Source: Iodobacter violaceini
GTDB lineage: Bacteria; Pseudomonadota; Gammaproteobacteria; Burkholderiales; Chitinibacteraceae
Direction: 5' to 3'
Length of the DNA: 64,000 nucleotides
Assembly (NCBI RefSeq): GCF_011601265.1
Contig: NZ_JAAOLX010000013.1
Span: 47,916 to 111,915 of the forward strand
Shown: positions 48,370 through 60,055 of the stretch, piece after piece
How the letters are laid out: each line of letters starts with the position of its first letter
Position numbering within the stretch: position 1 is the stretch's first letter
The notes under the pieces: generated by a model
Databases searched by the model: none
Told to the model about the DNA's origin: nothing
Seen by the model: the letters and a program-made list of their open reading frames with translations, nothing else
Program-made: the position numbers and the translations under genes

Positions 48370-49629
48370 TTAAGTATCTTGGGCATAAAGGCGAATAACG
48401 CGAATACTTCGGTCTTGTGTTTGAACAATTTCAATTCGCTGCCCTGCTAAAACAAGGCAAGTACCCGCATCAGGGATATCTTCAAAGTGTTCAAGTATCA
48501 GTCCATTTAATGTTTTAGGCCCATCTACAGGAAATGCCAGACGTAATTTTCTATTGAGCTCCCGAAGGCTGGATGCGCCATCGAGCAGTACACTGCCATC
48601 GGGTTGTCTTAATGCTTTGCCCTGAGCCGGAGCATTGGTGGTGAATTCTCCAACAACTTGCTCCAGAATATCTTCCAGGGTAACAAGACCTTGCATTTCT
48701 CCATATTCATCAACGACTACGGCCATTCTGCGTTTATTTTCTTGAAAATTTTGCAGCTGGGTAAATAACGGCGTACTTGAAGGAATAAAGTAAGGCGGCC
48801 GCATCATTTCACTCAGTCTTGCCTGGTCTATTTCGTCCTCTTTTAAGGATAAAATTTTTCGAATATGCAAAATTCCCGTGATGTTGTCCGGGTTACTTGA
48901 GTAAACGGGGAGACGGGTATGGTGGCAGGTGAAAATTTGTTTACGAATCTCATCCGTTGGTGCATCTAAATCTATGCTCTCAATTTGATGACGTGGAGTC
49001 ATTACATCGTCTACTGTAATGCTCGCCAGTTCAAATAAATTCAGAAGAATTGTATGGTGTTTTTTTTCCATATAACGCCCTGATTCTAATACTAACAGGC
49101 GTAATTCTTCAGGTGAAAGTGCGTGCTGATTGTTCTGGTTTTTTTTTAAGCGTAAAACTTTAATGAGCGCACTGACAAACAGATTGACCAGCCAGACTGC
49201 CGGATAAAAAATGCGAAGCAGGATAAGCAGCGGATAAGACGCTGCATAGGCAAAAGATTCTGCATAGTTGGCGGCTAATACTTTGGGCGTTGCTTCGGAA
49301 AAAATAAGAATTGCAAAGGCCACCAACAACGTGGCCGTACCTAGTGCAAAATCATTCCCGGCAAACAGCTTGCTTGCAATCAGAGTGGAAAGCGTTGCTG
49401 ATGCGGTGTTGATAAGCGTATTGCCAATTAAAATAACGGAAAGTAGCTTATCGGTTTGGTTCAGTAGTTTTTGTGTTCGTGCTGCCGCTAAATGTCCCTG
49501 GCGTGCTTTACTGGCAATTTTATAGCGGTTAACCGCCATCATTGCTGTTTCCGCTGCAGAAAAGAATGCGGAAGTTGCTAAGCATAGGCCAAGAGCAAGA
49601 TATAGATAAGATAATGAAATGTGTTCCAA
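48370..49629 (-). CDS. CNNM/CBS-domain membrane protein (CorB/HlyC-CorC family)
   Basis: A 419-residue membrane protein: a CNNM (DUF21) transmembrane domain in residues 1-190 beginning with a likely uncleaved signal anchor, tandem CBS motifs at about 205-330 (DDVMTPRH, VVDEYGEMQGLVTLEDILE), and a C-terminal CorC_HlyC domain (340-415). The family is linked to magnesium or cobalt efflux and to Mg-ATP sensing through the CBS pair; the substrate here is not proven. It lies downstream of the YpjD-like gene on the same strand, 53 bases apart. Confidence 0.85.
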   Translation of the reverse strand: MEHISLSYLYLALGLCLATSAFFSAAETAMMAVNRYKIASKARQGHLAAARTQKLLNQTDKLLSVILIGNTLINTASATLSTLIASKLFAGNDFALGTATLLVAFAILIFSEATPKVLAANYAESFAYAASYPLLILLRIFYPAVWLVNLFVSALIKVLRLKKNQNNQHALSPEELRLLVLESGRYMEKKHHTILLNLFELASITVDDVMTPRHQIESIDLDAPTDEIRKQIFTCHHTRLPVYSSNPDNITGILHIRKILSLKEDEIDQARLSEMMRPPYFIPSSTPLFTQLQNFQENKRRMAVVVDEYGEMQGLVTLEDILEQVVGEFTTNAPAQGKALRQPDGSVLLDGASSLRELNRKLRLAFPVDGPKTLNGLILEHFEDIPDAGTCLVLAGQRIEIVQTQDRSIRVIRLYAQDT

Positions 49630-49682
49630 TGTCGTTGCTATGTCCGTAATTTGTATGGCTTAAGCCGTATTTTTTAAAAGGC

Positions 49683-50531
49683 CTAAAAAGGGCGGTGTAG
49701 TAGCGCCTCAAGAACAAAACGGCTCCCTATATAGCCCAGAAAAAGCAGAGCAAAGCCAAAAAGTGTCCAGTTAGCCGCAAAGCGCCCACGCCAGCCATTT
49801 TTCCATCGCCCCAGAAGCAAAGTGCCAAAAACCAGCCATGCTGCAATGGAAAGGATAATTTTGTGTGAAAATACTAAGCCGTGTCCGAATACTTGTTCAG
49901 CAAAAAAGATTCCGGAGAGTAGCGCTAAAGTCAGTAAAATAAAGCCGAGGCCTACACAAGCAAACATGAGTCGCTCAAGTGTCATCAGCGGCGGCAGTGT
50001 CCGAATGAGAGAGCCTGCCTGAGCTTTGTGTAATGTTCTATCAGCAAAACGCATTAGAATGGCAACACCAGCAGCATTTAGCAGCATTCCATGGGCAAAC
50101 ATTGCCAGCAAAAAGTGGCCTCGCGACAGCAGGCTGAGGGGGTAAGTTATTGAATGCCCAATCGGTAATAGCTGGGAAATAAATAAAAATATTGCCGCTA
50201 TACCCAGCATAGGGGGCTGCAGGCCGTCCATTTTCCAGAACAGCTGGCCACACAGATAAATGCACAGGGTGGAAAATGCACTCAATGAGAGTGCCTCTGC
50301 CGCACCAAAATGCAGATTACTTGACCATAGTAAAGGTGGGAAAAGTGCCAGGGCGTGTAAAACCAAGCCTGAGGCTAACAAAACCAGCTCAAGTGCAGGG
50401 CTAAGCAGCCGCTTGGGGCGTGATGAGGCAAGCCGGCTGCGGCAAAAATGCCAGCCTAATAGCAGATAAATGGTTAAAGCCAGCAGTGCGAAATAAGTTG
50501 CCGGGCTAACTTCAGGTAAAATGGTCATCAT
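49683..50531 (-). CDS. ypjD: Cytochrome c assembly-like membrane protein (YpjD family)
   Basis: A 282-residue integral membrane protein with about eight transmembrane segments and a CcsA/ResC-type cytochrome c assembly domain, including conserved His residues (GHFLLAMFAHG near 137 and FSHKII near 222) that could bind haem. YpjD proteins often lie beside ffh, as here, divergent with 55 bases between. Its exact role is not settled; it has been linked to membrane protein or haem handling. Confidence 0.8.
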   Translation of the reverse strand: MMTILPEVSPATYFALLALTIYLLLGWHFCRSRLASSRPKRLLSPALELVLLASGLVLHALALFPPLLWSSNLHFGAAEALSLSAFSTLCIYLCGQLFWKMDGLQPPMLGIAAIFLFISQLLPIGHSITYPLSLLSRGHFLLAMFAHGMLLNAAGVAILMRFADRTLHKAQAGSLIRTLPPLMTLERLMFACVGLGFILLTLALLSGIFFAEQVFGHGLVFSHKIILSIAAWLVFGTLLLGRWKNGWRGRFAANWTLFGFALLFLGYIGSRFVLEALLHRPF

Positions 50532-50586
50532 ATAAGTCTATCAGAGCGAGGTCCCTCTTGGGGCAGTCGCCAAGCAAAGGATACGC

Positions 50587-51939
<1,353 letters not shown>

Positions 51940-52068
51940 TTAAAAATGCGGGTGCCGGGCTACTTGAGGTTTGCCTTGCATCTGCTGTATTGCTTGCCCG
52001 CCTTGTGGGGAAAGCTTTCATTTTGTACTGACATTTTTAAAATATTCGAACCTGACCGGCAGCCGAAT

Positions 52069-52100
52069 ATCACGTTAGGCTTTACAACGTGATTGTTTTT
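52069..52100 (+). terminator. Terminator downstream of ffh
   Basis: ATCACGT (52069-52075) pairs with ACGTGAT (52087-52093), followed by TGTTTTT. A second stem ATATTCG/CGAATAT (52042-52048 with 52064-52070) overlaps its 5' arm by two bases, so the two compete. Confidence 0.6.
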
Positions 52101-52192
52101 GCTGTACTTTTGCCGGTTATTCTTGCGGGGTTTGGTGTTTTGTTTCATAATCGAACCCCTTTAAATTAATCTCCATTATTGGGTTTAATGCC

Positions 52193-52453
52193 ATGGTTGT
52201 TATTCGTCTTTCCCGCGGCGGTGCTAAAAACCGTCCGTTTTACAACGTTGTTGTAACCGACTCCCGTAATCGTCGTGATGGTCGCTTTGTTGAGCGTCTT
52301 GGCTTTTACAATCCACTCGCCAAAGATGGCGAAGAAGGCGTGCGTCTAGCTATGGACCGCGTTAGCTACTGGGTAGGCGTTGGTGCACAAGCTTCTGACT
52401 CCGTTGCCAAGCTGCTGAAAAACTACAAGCCAGCTGCTGTTGCTGCTGCTTGA
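52193..52453 (+). CDS. rpsP: 30S ribosomal protein S16
   Basis: Early assembly protein of the 30S 5' domain; 86 residues opening [25 protein letters not shown] (residues 1-25, split here by context). The start has no visible Shine-Dalgarno, unlike its neighbours. First gene of rpsP-rimM-trmD-rplS, the order found in most bacteria. Confidence 0.97.
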   Translation: MVVIRLSRGGAKNRPFYNVVVTDSRNRRDGRFVERLGFYNPLAKDGEEGVRLAMDRVSYWVGVGAQASDSVAKLLKNYKPAAVAAA

Positions 52454-52467
52454 TTCAAGCCGTGACT

Positions 52468-52995
52468 ATGCAAAAACGGGCTTCGCTGCCGGTGCCTGAT
52501 GATCTTTTGATCATGGGCTATGTAAGTGGGGCTTTTGGTGTACATGGCTGGATCAACCTGGTTGGTGATACTGAAGATGCCGATAGTCTTTTTGACTACG
52601 ACACTTGGTGGATCGGCCGTGATGGTCAATGGCAGGCTTTTAAGCTTGTTGAAGGCCAGGTTCACACAAAGAAATTAGCAGCTCAGCTTGATGGTGTTAA
52701 TGATCGCGATGCGGCATTTGCACTTAAAGGCAGTAAAATTGCAGTTTCCCGTAGCCTGTTACCAGCCCCTGCTGCTGATGAGTATTACTGGGTCGATTTA
52801 ATCGGCCTCGATGTCATCAATGTGCAAGGTGAAAAGCTTGGTGTTGTGGATAACTTGTTTGAAACCGGTGCTAACGATGTGATCGTTGTAAAAGACGGAC
52901 AGACCGAGCGTCTGCTGCCTTTTGTAGCTCATGTTGTGCTCAGGGTTGATCTTGCTGCTAAAACAATCTCTGTGGATTGGGGCCTTGATTACTAA
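52468..52995 (+). CDS. rimM: Ribosome maturation factor RimM
   Basis: Assists 30S head maturation by binding S19; 175 residues from ATG 52468. The N-terminal RimM domain has [13 protein letters not shown]; a PRC-barrel domain follows from about residue 98 ([11 protein letters not shown]). Upstream in-frame TTG 52450 and GTG 52462 are alternative starts. Overlaps nothing but is only 14 bases after rpsP. Confidence 0.95.
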   Translation: MQKRASLPVPDDLLIMGYVSGAFGVHGWINLVGDTEDADSLFDYDTWWIGRDGQWQAFKLVEGQVHTKKLAAQLDGVNDRDAAFALKGSKIAVSRSLLPAPAADEYYWVDLIGLDVINVQGEKLGVVDNLFETGANDVIVVKDGQTERLLPFVAHVVLRVDLAAKTISVDWGLDY

Positions 52996-53002
52996 GGCTG
53001 AG

Positions 53003-53776
53003 GTGTATCACTTCGATGTGGTCACTTTGTTTCCTGAGATGTTTGAGGCGATCACTCGTCATGGCATCACAAGACGAGCGGTTGAATTAGGTCTTTTTGG
53101 ACTTAACAGCTGGAATCCACGTGATTTCACCGCAGACAAACATCGTACTGTGGACGACCGGCCATATGGTGGCGGCCCCGGTATGGTGATGTTGCCAGAG
53201 CCTCTTGAAAGTGCGCTTGAAGCAGCTAAAAATAGGCAGCGTAAAGAGGGTGTTGCTGCTACGCATACCGTCTATTTATCTCCCCAAGGGGCGGCATTAA
53301 CGCACGATAAAGTCTTGGAACTGGCTCAAAAGCCGGGTTTGGTCTTGTTATGTGGTCGTTATGAGGGGGTGGATGAGCGTTTGCTGGATCGTCAGATTGA
53401 TGAGGAAATCTCAGTCGGCGATTATGTGCTCTCAGGTGGAGAGTTGCCTGCAATGGTGCTGATGGATGCCATCATTCGCCAATTGCCTGGTGTACTTAAT
53501 ACTGCAGCGAGCGCAGAAGAAGATTCATTTGTGGATGGGTTGCTGGATTGCCCGCATTACACCCGTCCCGAAAATTATCTGGGCATGAGCGTACCGGAAG
53601 TCTTACTTTCAGGAAACCATGCGCTGATACGGCGCTGGCGCTTAAAACAGTCTTTAGGCCGAACATTTTTGCGTAGGCCTGACTTGTTAACAAAGCGACA
53701 GCTATCAAAAGAGGAAGCTCGTCTTCTGGCCGAATTTAAGGCGGATCTGGTGATAAACCAAGATCAGGTGGTTTGA
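53003..53776 (+). CDS. trmD: tRNA (guanine-37 N1)-methyltransferase TrmD
   Basis: Methylates G37 of tRNAs that read CNN and other codons, preventing frameshifts. SPOUT-class enzyme with a trefoil knot; 257 residues from GTG 53003, where the family start ([13 protein letters not shown]) lies and AAGG is five bases upstream. Signature blocks are [14 protein letters not shown] and [13 protein letters not shown], then [19 protein letters not shown]. The earlier in-frame TTG at 52985 is less likely. Confidence 0.95.
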   Translation: MYHFDVVTLFPEMFEAITRHGITRRAVELGLFGLNSWNPRDFTADKHRTVDDRPYGGGPGMVMLPEPLESALEAAKNRQRKEGVAATHTVYLSPQGAALTHDKVLELAQKPGLVLLCGRYEGVDERLLDRQIDEEISVGDYVLSGGELPAMVLMDAIIRQLPGVLNTAASAEEDSFVDGLLDCPHYTRPENYLGMSVPEVLLSGNHALIRRWRLKQSLGRTFLRRPDLLTKRQLSKEEARLLAEFKADLVINQDQVV

Positions 53777-53816
53777 CCACCTTTGAAGGAACAAGCTTCA
53801 CATTGGAGTTATACCC

Positions 53817-54200
53817 ATGAATTTGATTCAACAACTTGAGCAAGAAGAAATCGCTCGCTTAGCTAAGACTCTTCCTGAATTCGCTCCTGGCGATACCGTG
53901 ATCGTTCAGGTCAAGGTTAAGGAAGGTACACGTGAGCGTCTGCAGGCTTATGAAGGCGTTGTGATTGCTAAGCGTAATCGTGGCCTGAATAGCTCCTTTA
54001 TCGTGCGTAAAATTTCCGCCGGTATGGGTGTTGAGCGTACTTTCCAAACTTACTCTCCGCTGGTTGCTGGTGTTGAAGTGAAACGTCGCGGCGATGTACG
54101 TCGTGCTAAGCTTTACTACCTCCGTGATCGTTCAGGCAAGTCCGCACGTATCAAGGAAAAATTGCCAGCTCGTAAGGTTGTTGCAAAAGCTGCTGCTTAA
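53817..54200 (+). CDS. rplS: 50S ribosomal protein L19
   Basis: Interface protein near bridge B8; 127 residues with [16 protein letters not shown] and the later [20 protein letters not shown]. It closes the rpsP operon; ATTGGAG precedes the start and a terminator follows. Confidence 0.98.
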   Translation: MNLIQQLEQEEIARLAKTLPEFAPGDTVIVQVKVKEGTRERLQAYEGVVIAKRNRGLNSSFIVRKISAGMGVERTFQTYSPLVAGVEVKRRGDVRRAKLYYLRDRSGKSARIKEKLPARKVVAKAAA

Positions 54201-54223
54201 TTTTTTTAAGCAATACAGTATTC

Positions 54224-54249
54224 AAACGCGGGCCAGGTGCCCGCGTTTT
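54224..54249 (+). terminator. Terminator after rplS
   Basis: A ten-base-pair stem (54224-54233 with 54239-54248) and TTTT-rich tail, 24 bases after the stop. Confidence 0.8.
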
Positions 54250-54274
54250 CGTTTCCATAACATCTGGGTTTGTT

Positions 54275-54760
54275 ATGCGTATCGAAAGTACAGATCGTTA
54301 TGCCGTTATTTCCAGCTCTGTTGGCCCAATTGGGCTGGCCGAGCGTAATGAGCGTCTTGTTTTAGTCGAGTTTCTTCCCTCCTCCTCTCCTTTGCAGATG
54401 GCTCATGGCACTTTGCTGCAGGAGGCTGCTTATCAGCTGGCAGCTTATTTTCAGGATCCTTTTTTTATCTTTGATTTACCTTGGGCTTTGTCTGTAAGTG
54501 AGCATCAAAGTAAGGTTTTGGATGAAATAGCGATGATTCCTATTGGGCAGCTGACAACCTATGCAGAAATTGCTAAGCGAATTTATTCAAGCCCCCGTGC
54601 TGTTGGCGGTGCTTGCGGGCGTAATCCTTTACCTTTACTGATTCCTTGTCATCGGGTTGTGGCCGCTGCAGGCTTGGGTGGTTTTAACGCTGGTCGCAAT
54701 GGTGTGGACTGGTTGCCAATTAAGCGCTGGTTGCTGAAGCATGAGGGTGTTGAAATATGA
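54275..54760 (+). CDS. ogt: Methylated-DNA--protein-cysteine methyltransferase
   Basis: Suicide repair enzyme that takes the methyl group from O6-methylguanine onto its own Cys. It has 161 residues: a short N-terminal domain, then the DNA-binding HTH (IGQLTTYAEIAKRI, GACGRNP) and active-site PCHRV with Cys125. It is an Ogt-type single-domain protein without the Ada regulator half. The stop overlaps xerD as ATGA. Confidence 0.92.
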   Translation: MRIESTDRYAVISSSVGPIGLAERNERLVLVEFLPSSSPLQMAHGTLLQEAAYQLAAYFQDPFFIFDLPWALSVSEHQSKVLDEIAMIPIGQLTTYAEIAKRIYSSPRAVGGACGRNPLPLLIPCHRVVAAAGLGGFNAGRNGVDWLPIKRWLLKHEGVEI

Positions 54761-55680
54761 GCGAAGCCCTTATGGATGAACAGCTGGTATTGATTGATGA
54801 GTTTTTGGATGGCGTATGGCTTAGTGATCAGTTATCTAAGAATACAATTGACAGCTATCGTCGTGATTTGCTGATTTGGGCTCATTGGTTGATTACAGAG
54901 CGTAAATGCAATTTGCTGGCTGCAGACCGGGAGTGCGTTCAGGCATTTTTGGCGAGGCAGGCACGTGATATGAAAGCTGCAACTTTGGCCAGGCGTATGG
55001 CCAGTTTGCGAAAATTTTACCGCCACTGGATCTTATCCGGGCAAGCTGGCTTTGATCCAACTGCAGAGCTGACTGCTCCTAAGCGAGTGCGCCCTTTGCC
55101 AAAAGCGTTGGATGAAGCAAGGATTGAATCTCTGTTGCAAGCGCCGGAGCTTGATCAGGCCAGTGGCCTGAGAGACAGAGCCATGCTGGAGTTGATGTAT
55201 GCAACCGGTTTACGTGTTACTGAGCTGGTAACTTTGCCTTTGGGGCAGATTAAATTACGTGAACGCTATGTGCAGATATTGGCTGGTAAAGGTGGTAAAC
55301 AGCGTTTAGTGCCGATGGGGGAGGTTGCTGCTGATTGGGTTGAGCAATATTTGGCGCATTCCCGCCCTGCTCTGGTGGGGGGGCATCAAGTGGCAGAGGC
55401 GTTTGTAAATCAGCGGGGGCATGCATTAACCCGCCAAGGGTTTTGGTACATTATTAAACAATATGCAGCAGCGGCTGGAATTGATAACAAACATTTAAGC
55501 CCTCATGTTTTGCGGCATGCATTTGCCACTCACTTGTTAAATCATGGTGCGGATTTACGTGTAGTGCAGATGCTATTAGGGCATGCAGATATTACAACGA
55601 CACAAATTTATACTCATGTAGCGACAGCCCGTTTGAAATCGTTGCATAAAGAACACCATCCGCGTGGTTCTCGTTCATAA
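54757..55680 (+). CDS. xerD: Tyrosine recombinase XerD
   Basis: Works with XerC at dif to resolve chromosome dimers; 307 residues. A SAM-like N-terminal domain (to about 110) is followed by the catalytic domain with Arg153, Lys178, His250, Arg253, His276 and nucleophile Tyr285. VQMLLGHADITTTQIYTHV and HHPRGSRS at the end favour XerD over XerC. A chromosomal recombinase, not a phage integrase: no attachment site or mobile genes lie nearby. Confidence 0.93.
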   Translation: MSEALMDEQLVLIDEFLDGVWLSDQLSKNTIDSYRRDLLIWAHWLITERKCNLLAADRECVQAFLARQARDMKAATLARRMASLRKFYRHWILSGQAGFDPTAELTAPKRVRPLPKALDEARIESLLQAPELDQASGLRDRAMLELMYATGLRVTELVTLPLGQIKLRERYVQILAGKGGKQRLVPMGEVAADWVEQYLAHSRPALVGGHQVAEAFVNQRGHALTRQGFWYIIKQYAAAAGIDNKHLSPHVLRHAFATHLLNHGADLRVVQMLLGHADITTTQIYTHVATARLKSLHKEHHPRGSRS

Positions 55681-55743
55681 GCGCAATCGCAATATGCTAA
55701 TCTCATAATTAACCCGCCGTCTGGCGGCTTTGGGGGATAGAGA

Positions 55744-56568
55744 ATGGACGCAACGTGGGCGCAAAAATACCAGGATCTTGCCATGGGCTATGTGGCTGAG
55801 TTTGGTGTAAAAATCATTGCTGCAATTGCTTTTTGGGTAATCGGCAGATGGTTAATTGGCTTGGCAGTACGTTTAGTACAAAGTTCTTTAGGTAAGCAGA
55901 AGGTAGATCCAACCGTTTTGCGTTATGTGGGCTCTGTCATTACTGTTACGCTGAACATACTTTTAGTCATCGGCATTCTGGGGTATTGCGGTATTCAAAC
56001 CACGACCTTTGCAGCTTTAATTGCTGCCGGTGGTATCGCGATTGGGATGGCGTGGTCTGGCTTGCTGGCCAATTTTGCGGCAGGTGCATTTATTATTGTT
56101 TTGCGTCCATTTAAAGTTGGGGATTTTGTTGCCGTAGCAGGAGTAGTAGGCACAGTCAGTGAGATTGGCTTGTTTTCTACTATGCTGAATACGCCAGACA
56201 ATGTAATGACTTTAATCGGAAACAATAAAATTTTTTCCGATAACATTCAAAACTTCACCTTAAATCCATTTCGTCGCGTTGATTTAAAAGCACAATTGGC
56301 TGGAAGTACAGATCATGCAGCGGCTATGCAGGTTTTGCGCGAAAAGATTGCTGCGATTCCGAACGTGCTTGCTGATCCTAAGGTTGATGTAGAAATTCTT
56401 GAATTTAATTTGGTTGGACCGGTCCTGGTGGTGCGCCCGTATTGCCATAATGATCATTATTGGCAGGTTTACTTTGATACCAATCGCACTATTAAAGAGA
56501 GTCTGGCAGCTGCTGGGTTTCCGGTGCCTATGCCTGCGCAAACAGTTGTGGTGCAACAACAGGCTTAA
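55744..56568 (+). CDS. mscS: Small-conductance mechanosensitive channel MscS
   Basis: Heptameric inner-membrane channel that opens under hypo-osmotic shock. The 274-residue protein has three transmembrane helices, the third being the Gly/Ala-rich pore helix (GGIAIGMAWSGLLANFAAG, about 94-112), then the beta domain and a C-terminal cytosolic domain. Close in length to E. coli MscS. GATAGAGA precedes ATG 55744. Confidence 0.93.
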   Translation: MDATWAQKYQDLAMGYVAEFGVKIIAAIAFWVIGRWLIGLAVRLVQSSLGKQKVDPTVLRYVGSVITVTLNILLVIGILGYCGIQTTTFAALIAAGGIAIGMAWSGLLANFAAGAFIIVLRPFKVGDFVAVAGVVGTVSEIGLFSTMLNTPDNVMTLIGNNKIFSDNIQNFTLNPFRRVDLKAQLAGSTDHAAAMQVLREKIAAIPNVLADPKVDVEILEFNLVGPVLVVRPYCHNDHYWQVYFDTNRTIKESLAAAGFPVPMPAQTVVVQQQA

Positions 56569-56591
56569 TTAATTCTTATTGGTCTTGGAAT

Positions 56592-56634
56592 AAAAAAAGC
56601 CCCTTCTTAAATGAGAAGGGGCTTTTTGTTTGGG
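56592..56634. terminator. Bidirectional terminator between mscS and clpA
   Basis: A stem of about 14 base pairs (AAAAAGCCCCTTCT with AGAAGGGGCTTTTT) with flanking A and T runs serves two convergent genes. Confidence 0.9.
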
Positions 56635-56638
56635 AGAA

Positions 56639-58903
56639 TCAGGCTGGTATCGCTATTTTATTAGGAATTTCCAAGCTGACTTTTCCATCGTCATCAATAT
56701 CAATCGTGACTTCACCGCCATGAATTAAACGGCCAAAGAGTAATTCATCGGCCAGCGCCTTGCGGATGGTGTCCTGAATTAATCTGGCCATTGGCCTTGC
56801 TCCCATCAATGGATCAAAGCCTTCAGCAGCGAGGTGTGTTTTCAAAGCCGGGGTAAAATGTGCTTCTACTTTCTTTTCCTGTAGCTGGACTTCGAGCTGA
56901 ATCAGGAATTTATCCACAACTTGCATAATAATTTCATGCGAAAGTGGGGCGAAAGGAATAATTGCATCCAGACGGTTGCGGAACTCTGGTGTGAACATGC
57001 GCTTAATTTCCTGCATCTCATCGCCGGTCTGTTTGCTGTTGGTAAAGCCAATGACTGATTTTGTGAGCGTTTCTGCTCCCGTATTCGTTGTCATGACGAT
57101 AACTACATTTCTGAAATCAGCCTTGCGCCCGTTATTATCTGTAAGCGTGCCATGATCCATCACTTGCAACAGCACATTAAAGATATCCGGATGAGCTTTT
57201 TCGATTTCATCCAGCAGCAATACTGCGTAAGGGTGCTTGGTAATAGCTTCCGTCAGTAAACCTCCCTGTTCAAAGCCAACATATCCCGGAGGTGCACCAA
57301 TCAGGCGGCTTACTGCATGGCGTTCCATATACTCGGACATATCAAAGCGCAGCAATTCAATGCCCATCGTATAGGCAAGCTGACGGGCTACCTCGGTTTT
57401 GCCAACCCCTGTAGGGCCGCTAAATAAGAATGCACCAATTGGTTTTTGTGGGTTGCCTAAGCCCGCACGAGCCATCTTGATAGAGGTGGCCACAGATTCA
57501 ATCGCTTTTTCCTGGCCAAACACAACGTGTTTAAGATCGCTCTCAAGTGTTTTTAGCGTGTTACGGTCATCTGTAGAGACACTCTTTGGCGGAATCCGTG
57601 CAATCTTTGCAACGATTTCTTCGATCTCGTGCTTGTTAATGGTTTTCTTTTGTTTCGATTTTGGCAGGATTTTTTGCGCAGCGCCGGCCTCATCGATGAC
57701 GTCAATGGCTTTGTCAGGCAAATGACGATCATTGATATATTTCGCAGAAAGTTCGGCTGCCGTTGTGAGTGCCGCCAAGGTGTATTTCACGCCATGGTGC
57801 TGCTCAAATTTATCTTTCAGGCCCTTAAGAATTTCAATCGTTTGCTCTACCGTTGGCTCAGGCACATCGATTTTCTGGAAGCGGCGTGATAAGGCGTTAT
57901 CTTTCTCAAAAATGCCGCGGTACTCAGTGTAGGTTGTTGCGCCTATGCATTTCAAAGAGCCATTAGATAAGGCTGGTTTCAGCAGGTTAGACGCATCCAG
58001 CGTACCTCCTGAGGCTGCGCCAGCACCCACCAGCGTGTGAATCTCATCGATGAACAGCACCGCATTGCGCTCTTCCTGCAGCTGTTTGATTACTGCTTTT
58101 AAGCGTTGCTCAAAATCGCCACGGTATTTGGTGCCAGCCAGAAGCGCGCCCATGTCCAGCCCGTAAACAGTGGCATCTTTAAGAACGTCCGGTACATTGC
58201 CTTCAACAATCCGGCGGGCCAGCCCTTCTGCAATCGCCGTTTTGCCTACGCCAGCTTCCCCCACGAGGAGTGGGTTGTTTTTGCGGCGGCGGCAGAGCGT
58301 TTGAATCACGCGTTCTAATTCATGCTCACGACCAATCAGAGGATCAATACGCCCGGATAGGGCTTGTTGGTTTAAGTTTTCTGTAAAGCTGCTGAGCGCT
58401 CCCCCTGTTGTTGTTTCTTCTTCATGTTCTTCATTTTGCTCTGTGCGCGGGATTGGTTGCTGGGCGTTTGCCGATTTTGCAATACCATGAGCAATAAAGT
58501 TCACTACATCCAGGCGGGTGATGGCTTGTTGATGCAGGTAATAAACAGCGTGGCTGTCTTTTTCGCCAAAAATGGCGACGAGTACATTGGCTCCGGTCAC
58601 TTCTTTTTTACCCGAAGACTGTACATGCAGAATGGCGCGCTGGATGACACGCTGAAAGCCAATGGTTGGCTGTGTTTCAACTTCACCATCGCCTGACACA
58701 ACCGGGGTGTGTTCTTTTACAAAATCACCCAGCTGGCGGCGCAGCTCGTCCATATGTGCACCGCAAGCGCGTAACACTTCAGCTGCTGAAGGGTTATCAA
58801 GCAGTGCAAGTAAAAGATGTTCCACGGTAATGTATTCGTGGCGCTTTTGCCTCGCATCCGTAAAGGCCATGTGGAGGCTGACTTCTAGTTCTTGGGCAAT
58901 CAT
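56639..58903 (-). CDS. clpA: ATP-dependent Clp protease ATPase subunit ClpA
   Basis: AAA+ unfoldase that feeds ClpP; 754 residues. An N-terminal Clp_N repeat (1-145), first AAA domain with Walker A GEAGVGKT (about 214-222), and second with GPTGVGKT (about 494-502). ATG 58903 has GGAGGTG upstream and matches the family; the frame extends further upstream inside clpS. Its start overlaps the clpS stop as ATGA. Confidence 0.97.
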   Translation of the reverse strand: MIAQELEVSLHMAFTDARQKRHEYITVEHLLLALLDNPSAAEVLRACGAHMDELRRQLGDFVKEHTPVVSGDGEVETQPTIGFQRVIQRAILHVQSSGKKEVTGANVLVAIFGEKDSHAVYYLHQQAITRLDVVNFIAHGIAKSANAQQPIPRTEQNEEHEEETTTGGALSSFTENLNQQALSGRIDPLIGREHELERVIQTLCRRRKNNPLLVGEAGVGKTAIAEGLARRIVEGNVPDVLKDATVYGLDMGALLAGTKYRGDFEQRLKAVIKQLQEERNAVLFIDEIHTLVGAGAASGGTLDASNLLKPALSNGSLKCIGATTYTEYRGIFEKDNALSRRFQKIDVPEPTVEQTIEILKGLKDKFEQHHGVKYTLAALTTAAELSAKYINDRHLPDKAIDVIDEAGAAQKILPKSKQKKTINKHEIEEIVAKIARIPPKSVSTDDRNTLKTLESDLKHVVFGQEKAIESVATSIKMARAGLGNPQKPIGAFLFSGPTGVGKTEVARQLAYTMGIELLRFDMSEYMERHAVSRLIGAPPGYVGFEQGGLLTEAITKHPYAVLLLDEIEKAHPDIFNVLLQVMDHGTLTDNNGRKADFRNVVIVMTTNTGAETLTKSVIGFTNSKQTGDEMQEIKRMFTPEFRNRLDAIIPFAPLSHEIIMQVVDKFLIQLEVQLQEKKVEAHFTPALKTHLAAEGFDPLMGARPMARLIQDTIRKALADELLFGRLIHGGEVTIDIDDDGKVSLEIPNKIAIPA

Positions 58904-59211
58904 TCGTTCACCTCCATTGTGCATTGCAGTGGTTGCTGATGTTGCCTTGAATACTGGCTGACCTCTGCGACCTTGGTGGACGCAATGTCCTTGGGGAATA
59001 CCCCGCACATTCCGCGTCCCTCTGTGTGAACTTTAAGCATAACCTGCGTTGCCCGTTCACGGTTCATTCCGAAAAATTTTTCTAACACATTGATGACAAA
59101 ATCCATCGGTGTAAAGTCATCGTTTAGCAGAAGTACACGCCACAAAGCGGGTGGTGGTGAGAGTGTCGATTGCTGATTAAGTTCGGCATCGGTTTGATGC
59201 TGTGCAGGCAT
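58900..59211 (-). CDS. clpS: ClpS adaptor protein
   Basis: Delivers N-degron substrates to ClpA; 103 residues. The core has [22 protein letters not shown] (about 26-47), whose NDD...M pocket binds N-terminal residues, and [20 protein letters not shown] overlap with clpA indicates coupling. ATG 59211 has no strong ribosome site. Confidence 0.96.
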   Translation of the reverse strand: MPAQHQTDAELNQQSTLSPPPALWRVLLLNDDFTPMDFVINVLEKFFGMNRERATQVMLKVHTEGRGMCGVFPKDIASTKVAEVSQYSRQHQQPLQCTMEVNE

Positions 59212-59519
59212 TTTTCTACCATATCGTGTGGTTTATAATCATTTTGGTCCGCCCCCGTTCTTTTTCAAGCTCTGATCTGCATGAAGATGGGTGGATGGCG
59301 TGCCTGCTCTTTTTATTGTGGTTTTTTTATTGGGCATAAGCATCTATTTTTAGAATTTTACTTGACCTCCGGTGTAAAAGTCGCGTAAAAAGGTGGCTCG
59401 AGTTTGATGTACAAGTTTCTGCAGTACCGGTTTGGCCGTTTTGCTGGTCTTGGACCTCAAACCTCATGGTGCCTCTTCGAGGCGGTTCATGTTTTACAAG
59501 TTGATAGGAAAGACCCCAA
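59212..59519 (+). other. Intergenic region upstream of the cold-shock genes
   Basis: No gene in 308 bases between clpS (minus) and csp (plus). It holds divergent promoters and the first csp leader. The minus-strand frame at 59327-59599 overlaps csp and is not a gene. Confidence 0.6.
59362..59391 (+). promoter_or_regulatory. Candidate promoter of the first csp gene
   Basis: TTGACC (59362-59367) and GTAAAA or TAAAAA (59385-59391) at 17-18 bp spacing. A start near 59398 would give a leader of about 120 bases, typical of cold-regulated csp mRNAs. Confidence 0.35.
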
Positions 59520-59723
59520 ATGGCTCTGGGCACTGTTAAGTGGTTCAATGATTCTAAAGGCTTCGGCTTTGTTACTCCAGACGAAGGCGGCGAAGACATC
59601 TTCGCTCACTTCTCCGCGATCAACATGCCAGGCTTCAAAACCTTGAAAGAAGGCCAACGCGTTTCTTTCGAGATCACCAATGGTGCTAAAGGCAAACAAG
59701 CCTCTAACATCCAGGCTGCTTAA
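59520..59723 (+). CDS. cspA: Cold-shock protein, copy 1 (CspA family)
   Basis: A 67-residue OB-fold nucleic-acid chaperone. RNP1 is KGFGFVTP (13-20) and RNP2 DIFAHFSAI. It differs from copy 2 by a single residue (Glu against Asp near position 51). Its leader shares a small hairpin and the words TTCATGTTT and GATAGGAA with the leader of copy 2. Confidence 0.95.
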   Translation: MALGTVKWFNDSKGFGFVTPDEGGEDIFAHFSAINMPGFKTLKEGQRVSFEITNGAKGKQASNIQAA

Positions 59724-59744
59724 TCCCAGTCAGGTGATATGGTA

Positions 59745-59765
59745 TCCCGCTCATGCGGGTTTTTT
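59745..59765 (+). terminator. Terminator after csp copy 1
   Basis: A CCCGC/GCGGG stem (59746-59750 with 59755-59759) followed by six T. Confidence 0.75.
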
Positions 59766-59836
59766 CGGACCAACCCCTTAATCGGGCCTCATTTTGAGGT
59801 GGTCCATGTTTCATCGTTTAGATAGGAAGTGCCAAA

Positions 59837-60040
59837 ATGGCTCTAGGTACCGTAAAGTGGTTCAATGATTCTAAAGGCTTCGGCTTTGTTACTCCAGACG
59901 AAGGCGGCGAAGACATTTTCGCTCACTTCTCAGCGATCAACATGCCAGGCTTCAAAACTCTGAAAGAAGGCCAACGCGTTTCTTTCGACATCACCAATGG
60001 TGCTAAAGGCAAACAAGCCTCTAACATCCAAGCTGCTTAA
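59837..60040 (+). CDS. Cold-shock protein, copy 2 (CspA family)
   Basis: A tandem paralogue of 67 residues, one residue different from copy 1 and nearly identical in DNA sequence from codon 10 onward. The first few codons and the leader have drifted. It has its own terminator, so each copy can be expressed alone. Confidence 0.95.
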   Translation: MALGTVKWFNDSKGFGFVTPDEGGEDIFAHFSAINMPGFKTLKEGQRVSFDITNGAKGKQASNIQAA

Positions 60041-60055
60041 TTAGCCGCTGGTGAT

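Noticed and set aside
54757..55680. Phage or integron integrase
   Set aside because: Full-length XerD with its usual C-terminus, no attachment site, no cassette and no phage genes nearby.
59327..59599. 90-codon minus-strand frame before csp
   Set aside because: Overlaps the csp start and leader; composition is not protein-like.
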